Below are positions 38,268 to 48,200 of a stretch of 64,000 nt of DNA, in pieces. The DNA is from Amblyomma americanum (lineage: Eukaryota > Arthropoda > Arachnida > Ixodida > Ixodidae), in NCBI RefSeq assembly GCF_052857255.1, contig NW_027526485.1, positions 558,001-622,000 on the forward strand. The letters are read 5' to 3'. Below the pieces are notes generated by a model. That model worked only from the letters and a program-made list of their open reading frames with translations. It was not told where the DNA came from and made no database searches. The position numbers and the translations under genes were made by a program. Position 1 is the first letter of the stretch. Every line of letters begins with the position of its first letter.

Positions 38268-40820
38268 GTGGTGGTAGTTTGTGTGGCCGACGAGGCATGC
38301 CCTGTTGTGCGTTGCAAGTTAAATGGTTGTTGTATGGAATTGTTGATAGATACGGGGTCAAAGGTGACATTGCTTAAGGAGAGCAGTTTTAACACGCTTC
38401 GAAGGAAGGGGGACCGCGAGGTGTTGGAAGCGTCTGGTGGTATGGCAACCAAATTTGTAGGCATAACGGGGGATCCTCCTGGCATAAGTGGACTCTACCG
38501 GTTACACTTCTCTCTCGGCGGAATTGCATTGGAGCACCCCTGCTACGTATGCCCGGACACGGTGTCTCTGCCAAACGGAGTGTCAGGTATATTAGGGCAG
38601 GATTTTTTGAGAAAAGGGAAGGTAGTAGTCTCATTCTCTGAGGAAGAGGTTAATGCGGGCGGCTCAAAAGTTCCGTTTTTGAACAGGAGAGGGGCTGAGA
38701 TTCGCATTACCGATATTGACACCCGTCAAACAGTGGGATCATTGGAGAAGGTATATTCGCGGGTTGCCGTCCGGCTGGTTGAGGAGGCGGTCGTCCTTCC
38801 TTGGTCGGAGCACATTTTGTACGCGTTTGTGCCTTCAGATGTAGAGAGCGGCGCCGTGGGAGTGCTTGAGCCGGTCGACTCTCTCAGCAATGGCCTGAAG
38901 GCAGCCGCGTGCCTCGTGACAGTTAATGACGCCCACAGAGTGCCCCTACGGGTGGTTAACTGTAGCCAGCAGCCACTGAGCCTTCCCAAGAACAAAACAT
39001 TGGCTTTCTTTACCTCTGCGATAGAGCAACGTGAGCCCACCGATACGGTACTCGCAACTGTAGAGCATGCTAGTCCTTCGGCTGCTCCAAAGGTGTCGTT
39101 CGATCTTTCTCACGTAAAATCCAGGGAGAGGGAGGCTCTGGCTGGTTTGCTGAACGACTACTCGGAGGTATTCGCCGCGTCCAACCTGGATTTGTGCTGC
39201 TGTGGCGTTATAAAGCACAGGATAGAAACCGGCACTTCATCGCCCGTTTACCAGCGTGCGTACAGGATTCCTTACTCCCAACGTGAGGAGATGGAGCGGC
39301 AGGTGCAGGACCTGATTGATCGCGGCATTGTCGAACACTCAAAGTCACCCTGGGGAGCACCAGCACTATTGGTGGAAAAGCCAGATGGCTCGTATCGATT
39401 GGTAGTGGACTACCGCAAACTAAATGCCGTAACTCGCATCGATCCATACCCCATCCCCAATATACAGGAGACGCTTTCTCAGCTGGGCTCTGCCAGGTAC
39501 TTCACGGTAGTGGACATGGCGGCGGGATTCTGGCAGATAGCAATGGATCCGGCAGATGCCGAGAAAACGGCATTCAACACGCCCTCAGGGCACTATGAAT
39601 GGAAAAGAATGCCGATGGGTCTGGCCAACAGCCCTGCTGTCTGGCAGAGAACCGCTGATGTTATCCTGGCAGGTCTTCTGGGGAGGCTGTGCTTCGTGTA
39701 TATGGATGACATTATCATATACAGTGACAGTTTTGAGAACCATTTGCGCGATATTGAGCAGGTTTTGGTGCGACTAAGAGGAGCGGGTCTCAAGCTGAAG
39801 CCCTCTAAGTGCCAATTCCTCAAAAACGAGGTGAAATACCTCGGGCACGTTGTTTCAGCTGACGGCGTGCGACCGGACCCTGAGAAACTAAGGTGTGTCT
39901 CGGATTTTCCATCCCCGACTAGCGTCCGCCAGGTCCGGCAGTTTCTCGGCCTGATCGGTTACTACCGAAGGCACATAGAGGAGTTCGCCAAGCTCGCTAA
40001 GCCGCTCACCGCCTTAACAGCCAAAAATGTCGCCTTTCGCTGGGACGAAAACGCGGAGAATGCTTTTGGGGCCCTGAAAGGGAAGCTAATGAGTGCACCG
40101 CTGTTGCGCCACCCGGATTTTAATTTGCCCTTCGTTATGGCCACAGATGCGTCAAAGTTCGCAGTTGGTGCCGTGCTATCTCAGATTATCGAGGGCAAAG
40201 AACATCCCGTTGCTTTTGCTAGCCGACAGCTGAGCCCCACAGAGCAAAAGTACGGAGCTACGGAAAGGGAGTGCCTCGCCGTTGTCTGGGCAGTAAAGCA
40301 CTTCAGATGCTACCTTTACGGCCGCAAATTCAAGCTAGTCACAGACTGCCATCCTCTGAAATGGGTGATGAGTGTCAGGGACCCTAGCTCGCGACTCGCT
40401 AGATGGAATCTACACCTGCAGGAATACTGCTTTGAAGTTGAGCACAAGTCAGGAAAGACACATCTGAATGCTGATGCACTCAGCCGCACAGCTGCCGTGG
40501 CAGCTATAGAAGAGTTTGTCACCGTAGTCGACCCCGCCGAATTACGCACAGAGCAGTGCAAAGATCCTGACCTGAAGCGAATAATCGAAAGCTTAGAGGG
40601 CGCACCGTCTCACCCCGAACAGCTAGGTTATTTCATTGACAAAGACGGCACCCTTGGGAGAGAAAACCGCTTGGGAGAGAGTCGTCATACCTCGGTCGTG
40701 GACAGAAAGGGTTCTTCGCGCGTTTCACGATGCGCCATGCGCCGGTCATTTTGGCGTAGCGAAGACACGCAGGCGTGTGGAGCGTTTGTACTTTTGGAGT
40801 GGCATGCGACAGGATGTTAG
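38268..40820 (+). CDS. pol: Gypsy-2 pol: protease, reverse transcriptase, RNase H
   Basis: The frame is open from the frameshift site; the first GTG at 38268 is not needed as a start. Protease: LLIDTGSKVTLL (~residues 25-36, catalytic Asp in DTG). RT: PVYQRAYRIPYSQREEMERQ and LVVDYRKLNAVTRIDPYPIP (~380), VVDMAAGFWQI with the first catalytic Asp, and FVYMDDIIIYSD (YMDD ~478-481). Then KYLGHVVSADGVRPDPEKL and FLGLIGYYRRHI (connection). RNase H: FVMATDASKFAVGAVLSQ (~627), the Glu in GATERECLAVVW, and DCHPLKWV. HLNADALSRTA ends RNase H. The frame then loses register at about 40650-40700 and stops at 40820, while integrase continues in the +1 frame. Everything up to that point looks functional. 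In life pol is made as a gag-pol fusion. Confidence 0.9.
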   Translation: MVVVCVADEACPVVRCKLNGCCMELLIDTGSKVTLLKESSFNTLRRKGDREVLEASGGMATKFVGITGDPPGISGLYRLHFSLGGIALEHPCYVCPDTVSLPNGVSGILGQDFLRKGKVVVSFSEEEVNAGGSKVPFLNRRGAEIRITDIDTRQTVGSLEKVYSRVAVRLVEEAVVLPWSEHILYAFVPSDVESGAVGVLEPVDSLSNGLKAAACLVTVNDAHRVPLRVVNCSQQPLSLPKNKTLAFFTSAIEQREPTDTVLATVEHASPSAAPKVSFDLSHVKSREREALAGLLNDYSEVFAASNLDLCCCGVIKHRIETGTSSPVYQRAYRIPYSQREEMERQVQDLIDRGIVEHSKSPWGAPALLVEKPDGSYRLVVDYRKLNAVTRIDPYPIPNIQETLSQLGSARYFTVVDMAAGFWQIAMDPADAEKTAFNTPSGHYEWKRMPMGLANSPAVWQRTADVILAGLLGRLCFVYMDDIIIYSDSFENHLRDIEQVLVRLRGAGLKLKPSKCQFLKNEVKYLGHVVSADGVRPDPEKLRCVSDFPSPTSVRQVRQFLGLIGYYRRHIEEFAKLAKPLTALTAKNVAFRWDENAENAFGALKGKLMSAPLLRHPDFNLPFVMATDASKFAVGAVLSQIIEGKEHPVAFASRQLSPTEQKYGATERECLAVVWAVKHFRCYLYGRKFKLVTDCHPLKWVMSVRDPSSRLARWNLHLQEYCFEVEHKSGKTHLNADALSRTAAVAAIEEFVTVVDPAELRTEQCKDPDLKRIIESLEGAPSHPEQLGYFIDKDGTLGRENRLGESRHTSVVDRKGSSRVSRCAMRRSFWRSEDTQACGAFVLLEWHATGC

Positions 40821-42072
40821 AGACTACTGTGCGAAGTGTCATTCCTGTCTCGAAAGAAAAACACCCAAGGGACGAAGACCAGCTCCAATTCAGCCGTTCT
40901 CTGAGGTTTCGGCTCCCTTCGAGCGGACAGGTATGGACATAATGGGCCCATTGCCCACGACCACTTCCGGAAACAAGTACATTTTAGTATTTGTCGATCA
41001 CCTTTCAAAATACGCGGAAGCGGTAGCACTCCCAGATCAGAAGGCAGACACGGTTGCAAGAGCATTTGTCGAACAGATCGTGCTCCGACATGGACCCCCG
41101 AGGCAACTCTTGACAGATCGGGGAACGAACTTCGTGTCGCAGCTAATGAGGAGAGTTTGCGAGCTGCTTAAGATCGCTAAGAAGCAGACAACACCGTACC
41201 ATCCGGCTTGCAACGGCGCGGTGGAGCGACTGAACCAAACCGTGGCCGGGTTCCTGTCGCATTTTGTTTCGCGCGACCAGCGGGACTGGGACTTGTGGCT
41301 CCCGTATGCAATGTTTGCCTACAATTCCGCAGCACACGAGAGCACGGGCGAATCGCCATTCTTTCTTCTCTACGGCCGAGACCCGGACCAGCCTAGTGAA
41401 GTGCCAGAGGGCCCCCGTCGTGTCCCATACGCTTCACTGGACGACTATAAGGTTGAGCTAGAATCGCGCTTGCAAGTGGCGAGGGACATCGCAAAGGAGT
41501 CCTTAAAGAAAGCGGCGAAGCGCAGGAAGGAGGTGCACGATCGCAGTGCTAGAGACGCGCCGTTTGATGTGGGGGACAGCGTGTACATTGAAAACTGCCA
41601 AAGGCAGATTGGGCTAGCTCGTAAGTTCCAGACGAAGTGGAGAGGACCGTGCGAGGTTGTCGAGAAGCTTTCTCCGGTAAACTTCAGAGTCCGAGACGTG
41701 AACCGGCGTTTGATAAGGATACACGCAAATCGCCTCAAGTCGGCACCGGTTCAGTATTCACGAAATGAGGAAAGGGAAAGCGCGGATTTTGATGGGGACA
41801 GAAGTGAAGCGGAGCGCGCAGATAGTTCGCAAGAAACGCCCTCTCCTGCATTTGTTCGGCAGGCGCCCGAGGTGACGGCCGGAATGCCACCGGATTTACT
41901 TCATGCATTGCTAGAAGAAGAAGCGCGCGAGGTTGCCGCGCAGATAACGCCAGGAGAGGCTCCTGCCACGAGCCCTCGCGAGTCCCAAAGCAGACAAAGG
42001 GGCACAGACTTACTTAGTATGACACATGAAGGCCGATATCCGCTGCGAAATCGGAAAGCTAAGTCGGACTAA
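40636..42072 (+). CDS. pol: Gypsy-2 integrase (frameshifted from RT)
   Basis: 478 codons in the +1 frame relative to RT. The zinc-binding region is FHDAPCAGHFGVAKTRRRV to YCAKCHSCLERK (H-H-C-C). The catalytic core has TGMDIMGPL (first Asp), LLTDRGTNFVSQLM (second Asp) and NGAVERLNQTVAGF (Glu), all present. It is followed by PSEVPEGPRRVPYASL and the C-terminal GDSVYIENCQ, FQTKWRGPCEVVEKLSPVNF and RLIRIHANRLK. A Glu/Arg-rich tail ends GRYPLRNRKAKSD. Integrase joins cDNA to chromosomal DNA. The shift relative to RT (between about 40650 and 40700) has no slippery site of the gag-pol kind in front of it, so it is most simply a disabling indel in this copy or an assembly error. Confidence 0.88.
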   Translation: MTKTAPLGEKTAWERVVIPRSWTERVLRAFHDAPCAGHFGVAKTRRRVERLYFWSGMRQDVRDYCAKCHSCLERKTPKGRRPAPIQPFSEVSAPFERTGMDIMGPLPTTTSGNKYILVFVDHLSKYAEAVALPDQKADTVARAFVEQIVLRHGPPRQLLTDRGTNFVSQLMRRVCELLKIAKKQTTPYHPACNGAVERLNQTVAGFLSHFVSRDQRDWDLWLPYAMFAYNSAAHESTGESPFFLLYGRDPDQPSEVPEGPRRVPYASLDDYKVELESRLQVARDIAKESLKKAAKRRKEVHDRSARDAPFDVGDSVYIENCQRQIGLARKFQTKWRGPCEVVEKLSPVNFRVRDVNRRLIRIHANRLKSAPVQYSRNEERESADFDGDRSEAERADSSQETPSPAFVRQAPEVTAGMPPDLLHALLEEEAREVAAQITPGEAPATSPRESQSRQRGTDLLSMTHEGRYPLRNRKAKSD

Positions 42073-42565
42073 TGGCGTAAACAGAGCGGAGTTGTGAATT
42101 GGTTAGAATTGTGTAATGCCGCAGCTCATAACATTGCTATATGCGTATGTGTTAAGTTATCGGAGTTAATAGTTAAACCTTTCTGTCATTAAGTAACACC
42201 TTCACAGGAGAGCATGCGGAGCGCATGCAGAACCTGCCCTACTTCCTTTCGTTATCTATATTTTTGTCTGTGCCGTGATCGTGCTAGACGTGGGAGCTCC
42301 TTTGTAACTGTGGTAAATTTATTTCGTCCAGTTTGGACTAGAAAGGAGAGGCTTGGGTGCTGAGTTTCATGTTTATCTGTAAAAGAAGATCAGTGCTGCC
42401 CCGGGGAGACGCCAGTTATGACAGCGGAGGCATTGGTGTTGTGCAGTGGTGTTGAGTGCAGCGAAAAGTGTTTTCTCGGACGCACTGTGCGAGGCGATTC
42501 AGAAAGACAAGGGGAGCTGCAGGGACTCAAATGTTCGGAGAACATTCTTCTGGAGGGTGAGCGAG
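42073..42565 (+). other. Gypsy-2 3' untranslated part and polypurine tract
   Basis: About 490 bases between the integrase stop and the 3' LTR, with no env-like frame. GGAGGGTGAGCGAG (42552-42565) immediately before the LTR is the likely polypurine tract. Confidence 0.6.
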
Positions 42566-43536
42566 TGTGACATTCCTTGTGTGCTGCGAGGTTCCGCGTT
42601 CCACGGCGCGGCGTAGACGGAGACCCAGATGACAGCGGCATCATCAATTACCCAGCCATGCACTTTGAGTGACGACCAGAACAACCGGACCCGCCGCCGC
42701 CGCCGCGGGGAAACAGGCTTTATCCTCCCCAATTTGCGTGGCCGTTCCAGGTGCGGCCCTCCCGGGCACATTGCAGGACAAGGGAGCTGTCAGCGGGCCA
42801 GAGCGCGCCGTACCACAGCCGACGCTATGCGCTACCGCGAAGACAACATTCTTTCCCTCCTTCCCCTTTCGACGTGGGCTACCGCCGGGAAGGCACCCAC
42901 AGCTTCCCGCCGTGCCTCGTGAACAAAAGCGCATTCCCAGAAGGGCCGTGACGGACACCTGTCATGGCGGACAGGCAGTACTCGCAAAGAATGTGGAAAG
43001 ACAGGCGCTAGTGAATTAGCTCCGAAGAGAGAGCCTGTGTATACTCGCACTTGAGAGAGAGTGGTGGCGTTTTTGTTGTTTATTTAGTTTGTATTGTTAA
43101 CAGACTCTGGGTTCGAGGCTAAGCCCAACCCAAGGGGTTGTCCCCATCTCGCATGTTATTTTGGATTGGAGAATTGATGCTTTGGGCGGGCCACAGGAAA
43201 TGACCGCCCTTAGTCCTTTGTTAATCAAGTGCTTAAAAGCACATGTAAACGGATGCAGTCGAGTCTGAGCTGAGGACGACATCGTTCGCCAAGAGGGCCT
43301 TCAGCGCCGAAGCCCGACGGCGTGCAGCTTCTGCCAGCAACCGCTCGAGCCCAACTCCGGAGCCACTCCATCGCCCCCATGAAGTCGTCGGCACGTAAGC
43401 TCGGACGCCCCAGCCTCTGATGTATAACCTTAATCATGTGTAATTATTGAATATACCTGTTTGTTTAAACTGAGCCATACGGTGTCTCTTTGCCTCTCCG
43501 TCCCGTGTGGACCTGCGCATTATGGGGGTCATCACA
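42566..43536 (+). repeat. Gypsy-2 3' LTR
   Basis: 971 bp, the same length as the 5' LTR. Differences noted include ATTCCAGG/ATTGCAGG, GACAAGATT/GACAACATT, CTATCG/CTACCG, CTCGCCAAG/CTCGCAAAG, ACTCTC/ACTCGC, TCCACA/TCCCCA and CCACTGG/CCACAGG. Confidence 0.9.
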
Positions 43537-43649
43537 ATATCATAGTGGACATGCCCCTTGGCAGACAACCGTGTCTAATCGACTTTCATTACAAGTTGGT
43601 ATATCAGAGTCAATACATCATCTGCATAGTCCTACTGCTTCAGGACTTC

Positions 43650-46600
43650 TCTTAATTTATACATATGTTCGACAAAATAATCACATACCGATCGTGCATC
43701 CAAGTCACAATATCTGAAAGCCATTTTACTCCTGCAAATGCTGTGAAGGCCCATAACATAATCTGGTCATACTGCGCAACATCACTTTCAGTGTTCAGGT
43801 ACCGAATTCCGCGCGGTGTCAATGACAAGTCTTTTTTAGGGTTCTTTGCAAAACGTCGCAGAAGAACACCGCATCCCAACAGTCCAAGAACAAGTGTTCT
43901 ACCGTCTCTAGCTTTCTACTCAAGAGACAGTTTGAGCCCCAAAGAACAAAAAGGCCCTTTTCCTTTAACCATGTTTTTACTGGTAGGGTTCCTGTATGCA
44001 ATTCGAAAAATAATGTTTTAACGCCAGGTGCAAGTGTCATCTTCTTAACTCGCCTGAGAACGCCTTTTCCAGGGCCTTCACATTATAAGGTTCTGTACAG
44101 TGGAGCTGGAAACAACTGCTCAATAAGACCTTCTGTAATCGCTTCGGCGTTACACTCGCTAAATACTCTACAGAGAACCGCTCTTGCAAAAACCTGAACG
44201 ACCAGACCACCTCTCACAGGAAGCGAGACACTGTGTACCTCCGAGCATTGCACGAAGAGACAATGAATTCTGGAAGTGCACTGTCAGCATGGTTTGTATG
44301 AATGTTCGCAAGAAGGCGTCATTTTCGTCACGCAAGAAACAAAACCTTAAAACCACCTGCCGTACATATAGATGCATAAGAGGCAGTCCGCCAACCTTTA
44401 CTCTCCGGAAGAGATTATCTCTGCGAATTCGTTTCCAATCGGACGCCCAAATGAAAACAGCAAATCCCCGATGGAACCTTTGGATATTGTTTCGTGCACA
44501 ATATATTATTGGAGTAAATACATGATCCTTGCAACAAGAAAGGTGTGACATACAGTTGCATGCGCGAAAATGGAAAGATTACGGCCCATTCACCCTTTCG
44601 TCCTGTCCAGCATTTCTTCTGCTTTTTCATTCCTGTAATTGGTATTCTCCCCATATTTGTTCAGCGGGACTCCCAAATAGACCCCGGAAGTTGTAGCCCA
44701 ACGTACTCCGCAGAAGAATTCTGGTTGTAAGTCCCATTGCCCATGCCAGACTCAGAGACATTTGTCTAAGTTAACAACGCTGCCAGTTTGCCTGCAAAAC
44801 CTTTTGGTTATTTGTAACACTTATACAACACTTTTACGGTCTTCACGAAAGAGCGCTACGTCATGAGCGTATGCCAGTATTCTCACCTCACACGCTCCCA
44901 ACCTAAAACCTCGCATGTGCCCACTCGCAGTTATCATCCTACAAAAAGGCTCCAAATAAATTGCAAAAAGTAGAGGGGACAGTGGGGCATCCGTGTCGAA
45001 CAGATGCCCTTACATCAATTCTTTCACATAACAGTTTATTTATCATAAGACGTGTCAAACAACATGCATAAGCCATTTTTATCCCTTTGAGGACAACTGA
45101 ACCAATACCAATATGTTCCAACAAACAGTAGAGTATTTCATGAGACACGCGATCGAACGCTTTTTCAAAGTCAATTTGAACCATAGCCACTTTCTTATTT
45201 AGAGCATCGCAGCACACGAGCACGCTGCGTGCTACATGAATATTTTTAAATATGCTTCTTGTTTTTATTCCACACGTTTGGTGAGGTCCAACAATATCCT
45301 TTATGACGTATTGCAATTGCTTAGCTAACACTTTCATCAGAATTCTATAATCAACGTTTGTTAACGTGATCGGTCTATATCCTGTAACCTTTATTAGCTT
45401 GACTGGGTCATCTGCGTTAGGAATTAAGACCGTATGAGCATTGCTAAACGAAGGTGGCAGCCTACCGACCTCAAAACACTCCTTGAAAAGCTTATAAAGC
45501 ATAGTGGCAAGGTCATATTTAAAGCTATTATAAAAGGCCGCGCTCAAACCGTCAGGTCCCGGCGACTTTCCGGCATTCAGTTCACCAATTGCTGTCACTA
45601 TTTCGTCAATACTTAATTCGTTCTGTAATTCTTCAGTGATCTCATTTCTTAATACTGGCATAAGAGGCAAAAAGTTTTCCCGAAACCTTTCCGCACTTGG
45701 TGCTTTGCTTGTAAACAGCTCACGGTAATGCTCCACGAATGCACTCAAAATTCCACTTTGATCACTCAGGATTTGCCCTTTGTATTCGATAACTGAGATC
45801 TGGTTCGAGCGCGCGTATCGCTTTTCACTGGAGAGCGCGCGTTTTGTTGGCGTTTCGCCAGTAAGCCATTTTTCTGTGCGTGCTCTTATCGCTGCCCCTC
45901 TGTACTCCTGAGCATTTAAAGCTTCTAGACTAACTTTGACGCCCTTTATGTCATGCATGTACATGCCCTGCGTTTGTTCCTCTTCTCGCCATAAATTCGC
46001 CAGAAGCTCTCGCAGTTGCTTTTCTTCTTTTTTTCCTCATACTTTATTATGCTTGAACGCTCAATGGCACGAATTTTCACCTCCTGCTTAAAGCGTTCCC
46101 AAGATTCAATACATCCTGTTTCACTATTATTAAACATAACCATGCCTTCCTTAACTTTTCTTAAACATATGCCGTCTTCTATAAGCCTTGAGTTTATCTC
46201 CCACATATCGCGGTTCATTCTTGTTTTACGCTGCTTCCTTCCTCCCAAAGTTACCGTAACAAGGCAGTGGTCACTAAAGGACACTTGCTTCACTTCATAC
46301 TGCTCACAGGAAGGTGAAAACTCCGGCGACTTATATTCTGTCAAGTCGTGCATGGCTACGTCCTTGAAAATGCGTAAAATGCACATGTTTATGACTTTTC
46401 GCCAGGCCCATTACGTCCTCTAAGCTGCACTCGTTCAGGACACGCTTCAACAAATCAGCACTCCGGTCTTATACATGCTTTATATTTGAACGATCTCTAG
46501 GGTCTAACGCACAATTGAAATCACCCAATAATATGGGCATTCGACTGCATTCAAGGAAAGACCCTAACTGTTTAAAAAATCCGCGGCGTTCCTTTTGTGT

Positions 46601-46995
46601 CGTAGGAGCATACAGGAAAAAACCGTCACCGCGAGTGTTTCGTATGTGAAGTAACACACGATAAACCGCCCCCTTGGACAAGTTATTTTTTCCTTTAATA
46701 TGCCTATGTTTTTCCTCAGGAAAAGACAGCATCCCGGCGACAATCCATCCACATGGCTTACAGCAACATTGAATCGCGACCGAAAACCAAGCACCATGTT
46801 ATCTGTTTGCTGGTCGTCCTCAACTTTTGTTTCTTGAATAGCCGCGATATCTATATCTAACTCGCCGAACAGTCGGTTCAACAGCACTTGCTTACGCTTC
46901 GAGGCAAGTCCTCGTACGTTCAGCGTGCCTACTTTTAGCGGTTTCTTCAAGTAAGCCATAGAGTACACACAGGAAACAAACAACAGTGCTTTCAA
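43650..46995 (-). pseudogene. Tx1 LINE ORF2: endonuclease and reverse transcriptase, inactivated
   Basis: A start ATG is at about 46959 (MAYLKKPLKVGTLNVRGLAS). Endonuclease motifs are AAIQETKVEDDQ (Glu), PILLGDFNCALDPRDRS and VSFSDHCLVTVTLGG, split over three frames. The RT is best seen at 45964-44939: NAGKSPGPDGLSAAFY, GYRPITLTNVDYRILMKVLA, MVQIDFEKAFDRVSHEILY (first Asp) and SVRHGCPTVPSTFCNLFG. In the next frame ILAYAHDVALF (about 44870) replaces the invariant YADD, so one catalytic Asp is His. Further on come FIWASDWKRIRRDNLFRRVK, GGLPLMHLYVRQVVLRFCFL and the cysteine/His end GTLPVKTWLKEKGLFV to LDCWDAVFF. At least four frame changes are visible. In the family ORF2 performs target-primed reverse transcription; this copy is dead. 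Confidence 0.78.
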
Positions 46996-47059
46996 AGCTC
47001 ACTGCTTGGGTCTCTCGTCACGACGAGGACCGTGACAAGGCTAACCTGCCTTTCTTGGC

Positions 47060-48191
47060 TCACTCCCCTATACAATGTCTTTCTAGCCGACGAAGTTCTC
47101 TGTCCGTAGCCGGTGCCTTTTCGAAGTCACGAGATCGCTTAATGGAAGCGACTGTCGTATCCATCGGTTCCTCCGAGTCGTGGTCGCCTGTAGTGCTGCC
47201 CTTCGTTGGCTCTTCTGGCGGCGCAGCAGCATCCGCCTTCTTGCCAGTCGTTTCTGCAGTGGGGTCACCTTGTGACTTCTCGTTGCCAGCAGACAGCTCC
47301 GGCTGCTCGAAAGCAGGGCCGTCGCTGAGTCCTGATGGGGGCGGGGCTCCGGCGTTCTCAAGTTCCTCCTGATCCATGAGCAGCTCGCTTCCGTCGTCAT
47401 GCGGCGGAGCAGTACCCGTAGCCACACGCGCATACGTGAGGACGCATCCGTCCCTTTCGTGTCCGAAGGACCGACACAAGCTGCACCTCGGCTTGCGGCA
47501 GACGCGTCGAATATGTCCAGTCCTCTTGCGCCGTAGGCATATTGGCGGACCAGGCACCAGCACTAACACTTGCCCTCCGTAAAACGTGAACATGTGTGGT
47601 AAATCATCGATAGAGAGCCCCTCCTTCAGAACCATACGCACCAGCCGGGTTGTCGACTCGGCGTCTTCCAAACCCGGACTGTTCCACTGCTCACGAGTGA
47701 CATCTGTTACATCTCCGAAGTCTTCAAAAGCCTGCTACACAGACTCATTCGACACATAGAAGGGCACCCAGTGCACCCTGAAAGCCAACTCGCGTTTGTT
47801 GGGTTCATTGACTGCACAATAGCGTTTTTTTCACTTCTTGTGCTCCTTCTGTCAGCAGTAGTTCCTTCGCTTCCGCAGTTTTCAGCTTCAACATCCACAC
47901 ATGCGACATTTGAAAGGGCCCAATGCCCGCCACGAAGGGTAGAGCACCGGCAGTTTCCAATGGCTCGCGAAAATCCTGTATGCGATAAGGGCGCCCGGAA
48001 ATATCGGAGTGAAGGAAAACCGTAGTCTTCAATGCGTCTCCCGGAAGCAGCGTAGGTAAAACTAAGCGATAGCCCACTGGGGGGCGTCGCTCACTGAAAC
48101 CTCGGCCAGGCATGACCGATAACAAAGCGCACACAGAGCTTCCCATCACACGACCGTACGCTGCGGCTTCCGGAAGCGGAATGAGCGCCAC
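47060..48191 (-). pseudogene. Tx1 LINE ORF1 (nucleic-acid-binding protein), broken
   Basis: 48191-47805 reads MALIPLPEAAAYGRVMGSSV, GYRLVLPTLLPGDALKTTVF and HVWMLKLKTAEAKELLLTEG. After a frame change, 47671-47060 continues with RMVLKEGLSIDDLPHMFTFY, CLRRKRTGHIRRVCRKPRCS and LCRSFGHERDGC (the second knuckle complete, the first with its second Cys replaced by Arg), then an acidic tail. The order (N-terminal RNA-binding part, zinc knuckles, acidic end) is that of Tx1-group ORF1 proteins. The break is near 47690-47800. Confidence 0.65.
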
Positions 48192-48200
48192 CGCGGCGTG

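Larger units (their letters stand above)
36151..43536 (+). mobile_element. Full-length young Gypsy LTR retrotransposon (Gypsy-2)
   Basis: Two 971-bp LTRs (36151-37121 and 42566-43536) flank gag and pol in plus orientation. The LTRs start TGTGACATTCC and end GTCATCACA. I count about seven mismatches between them. The flanks are ATAT on both sides (36147-36150, 43537-43540), a 4-bp target duplication. Primer binding site, gag, protease, RT, RNase H and integrase are all present in the usual Ty3/Gypsy order. There is no env. Confidence 0.92.
43541..48200 (-). mobile_element. Tx1-type LINE, near full length
   Basis: Minus strand, about 4.7 kb. ORF1 with zinc fingers (48191-47060) is followed by ORF2 with apurinic endonuclease (46959-46200), RT (45964-44800) and a C-terminal zinc region (44100-43800). 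The motif style (YRPITLTNVDYRILMKVLA) is that of the L1/Tx1 group. Frameshifts and stops run through ORF2. The 3' end abuts the Gypsy-2 insertion. Confidence 0.75.

Noticed and set aside
40636..40820. A second programmed frameshift at the RNase H-integrase junction
   Set aside because: No slippery heptamer in phase and no obvious structure; a simple indel explains it.
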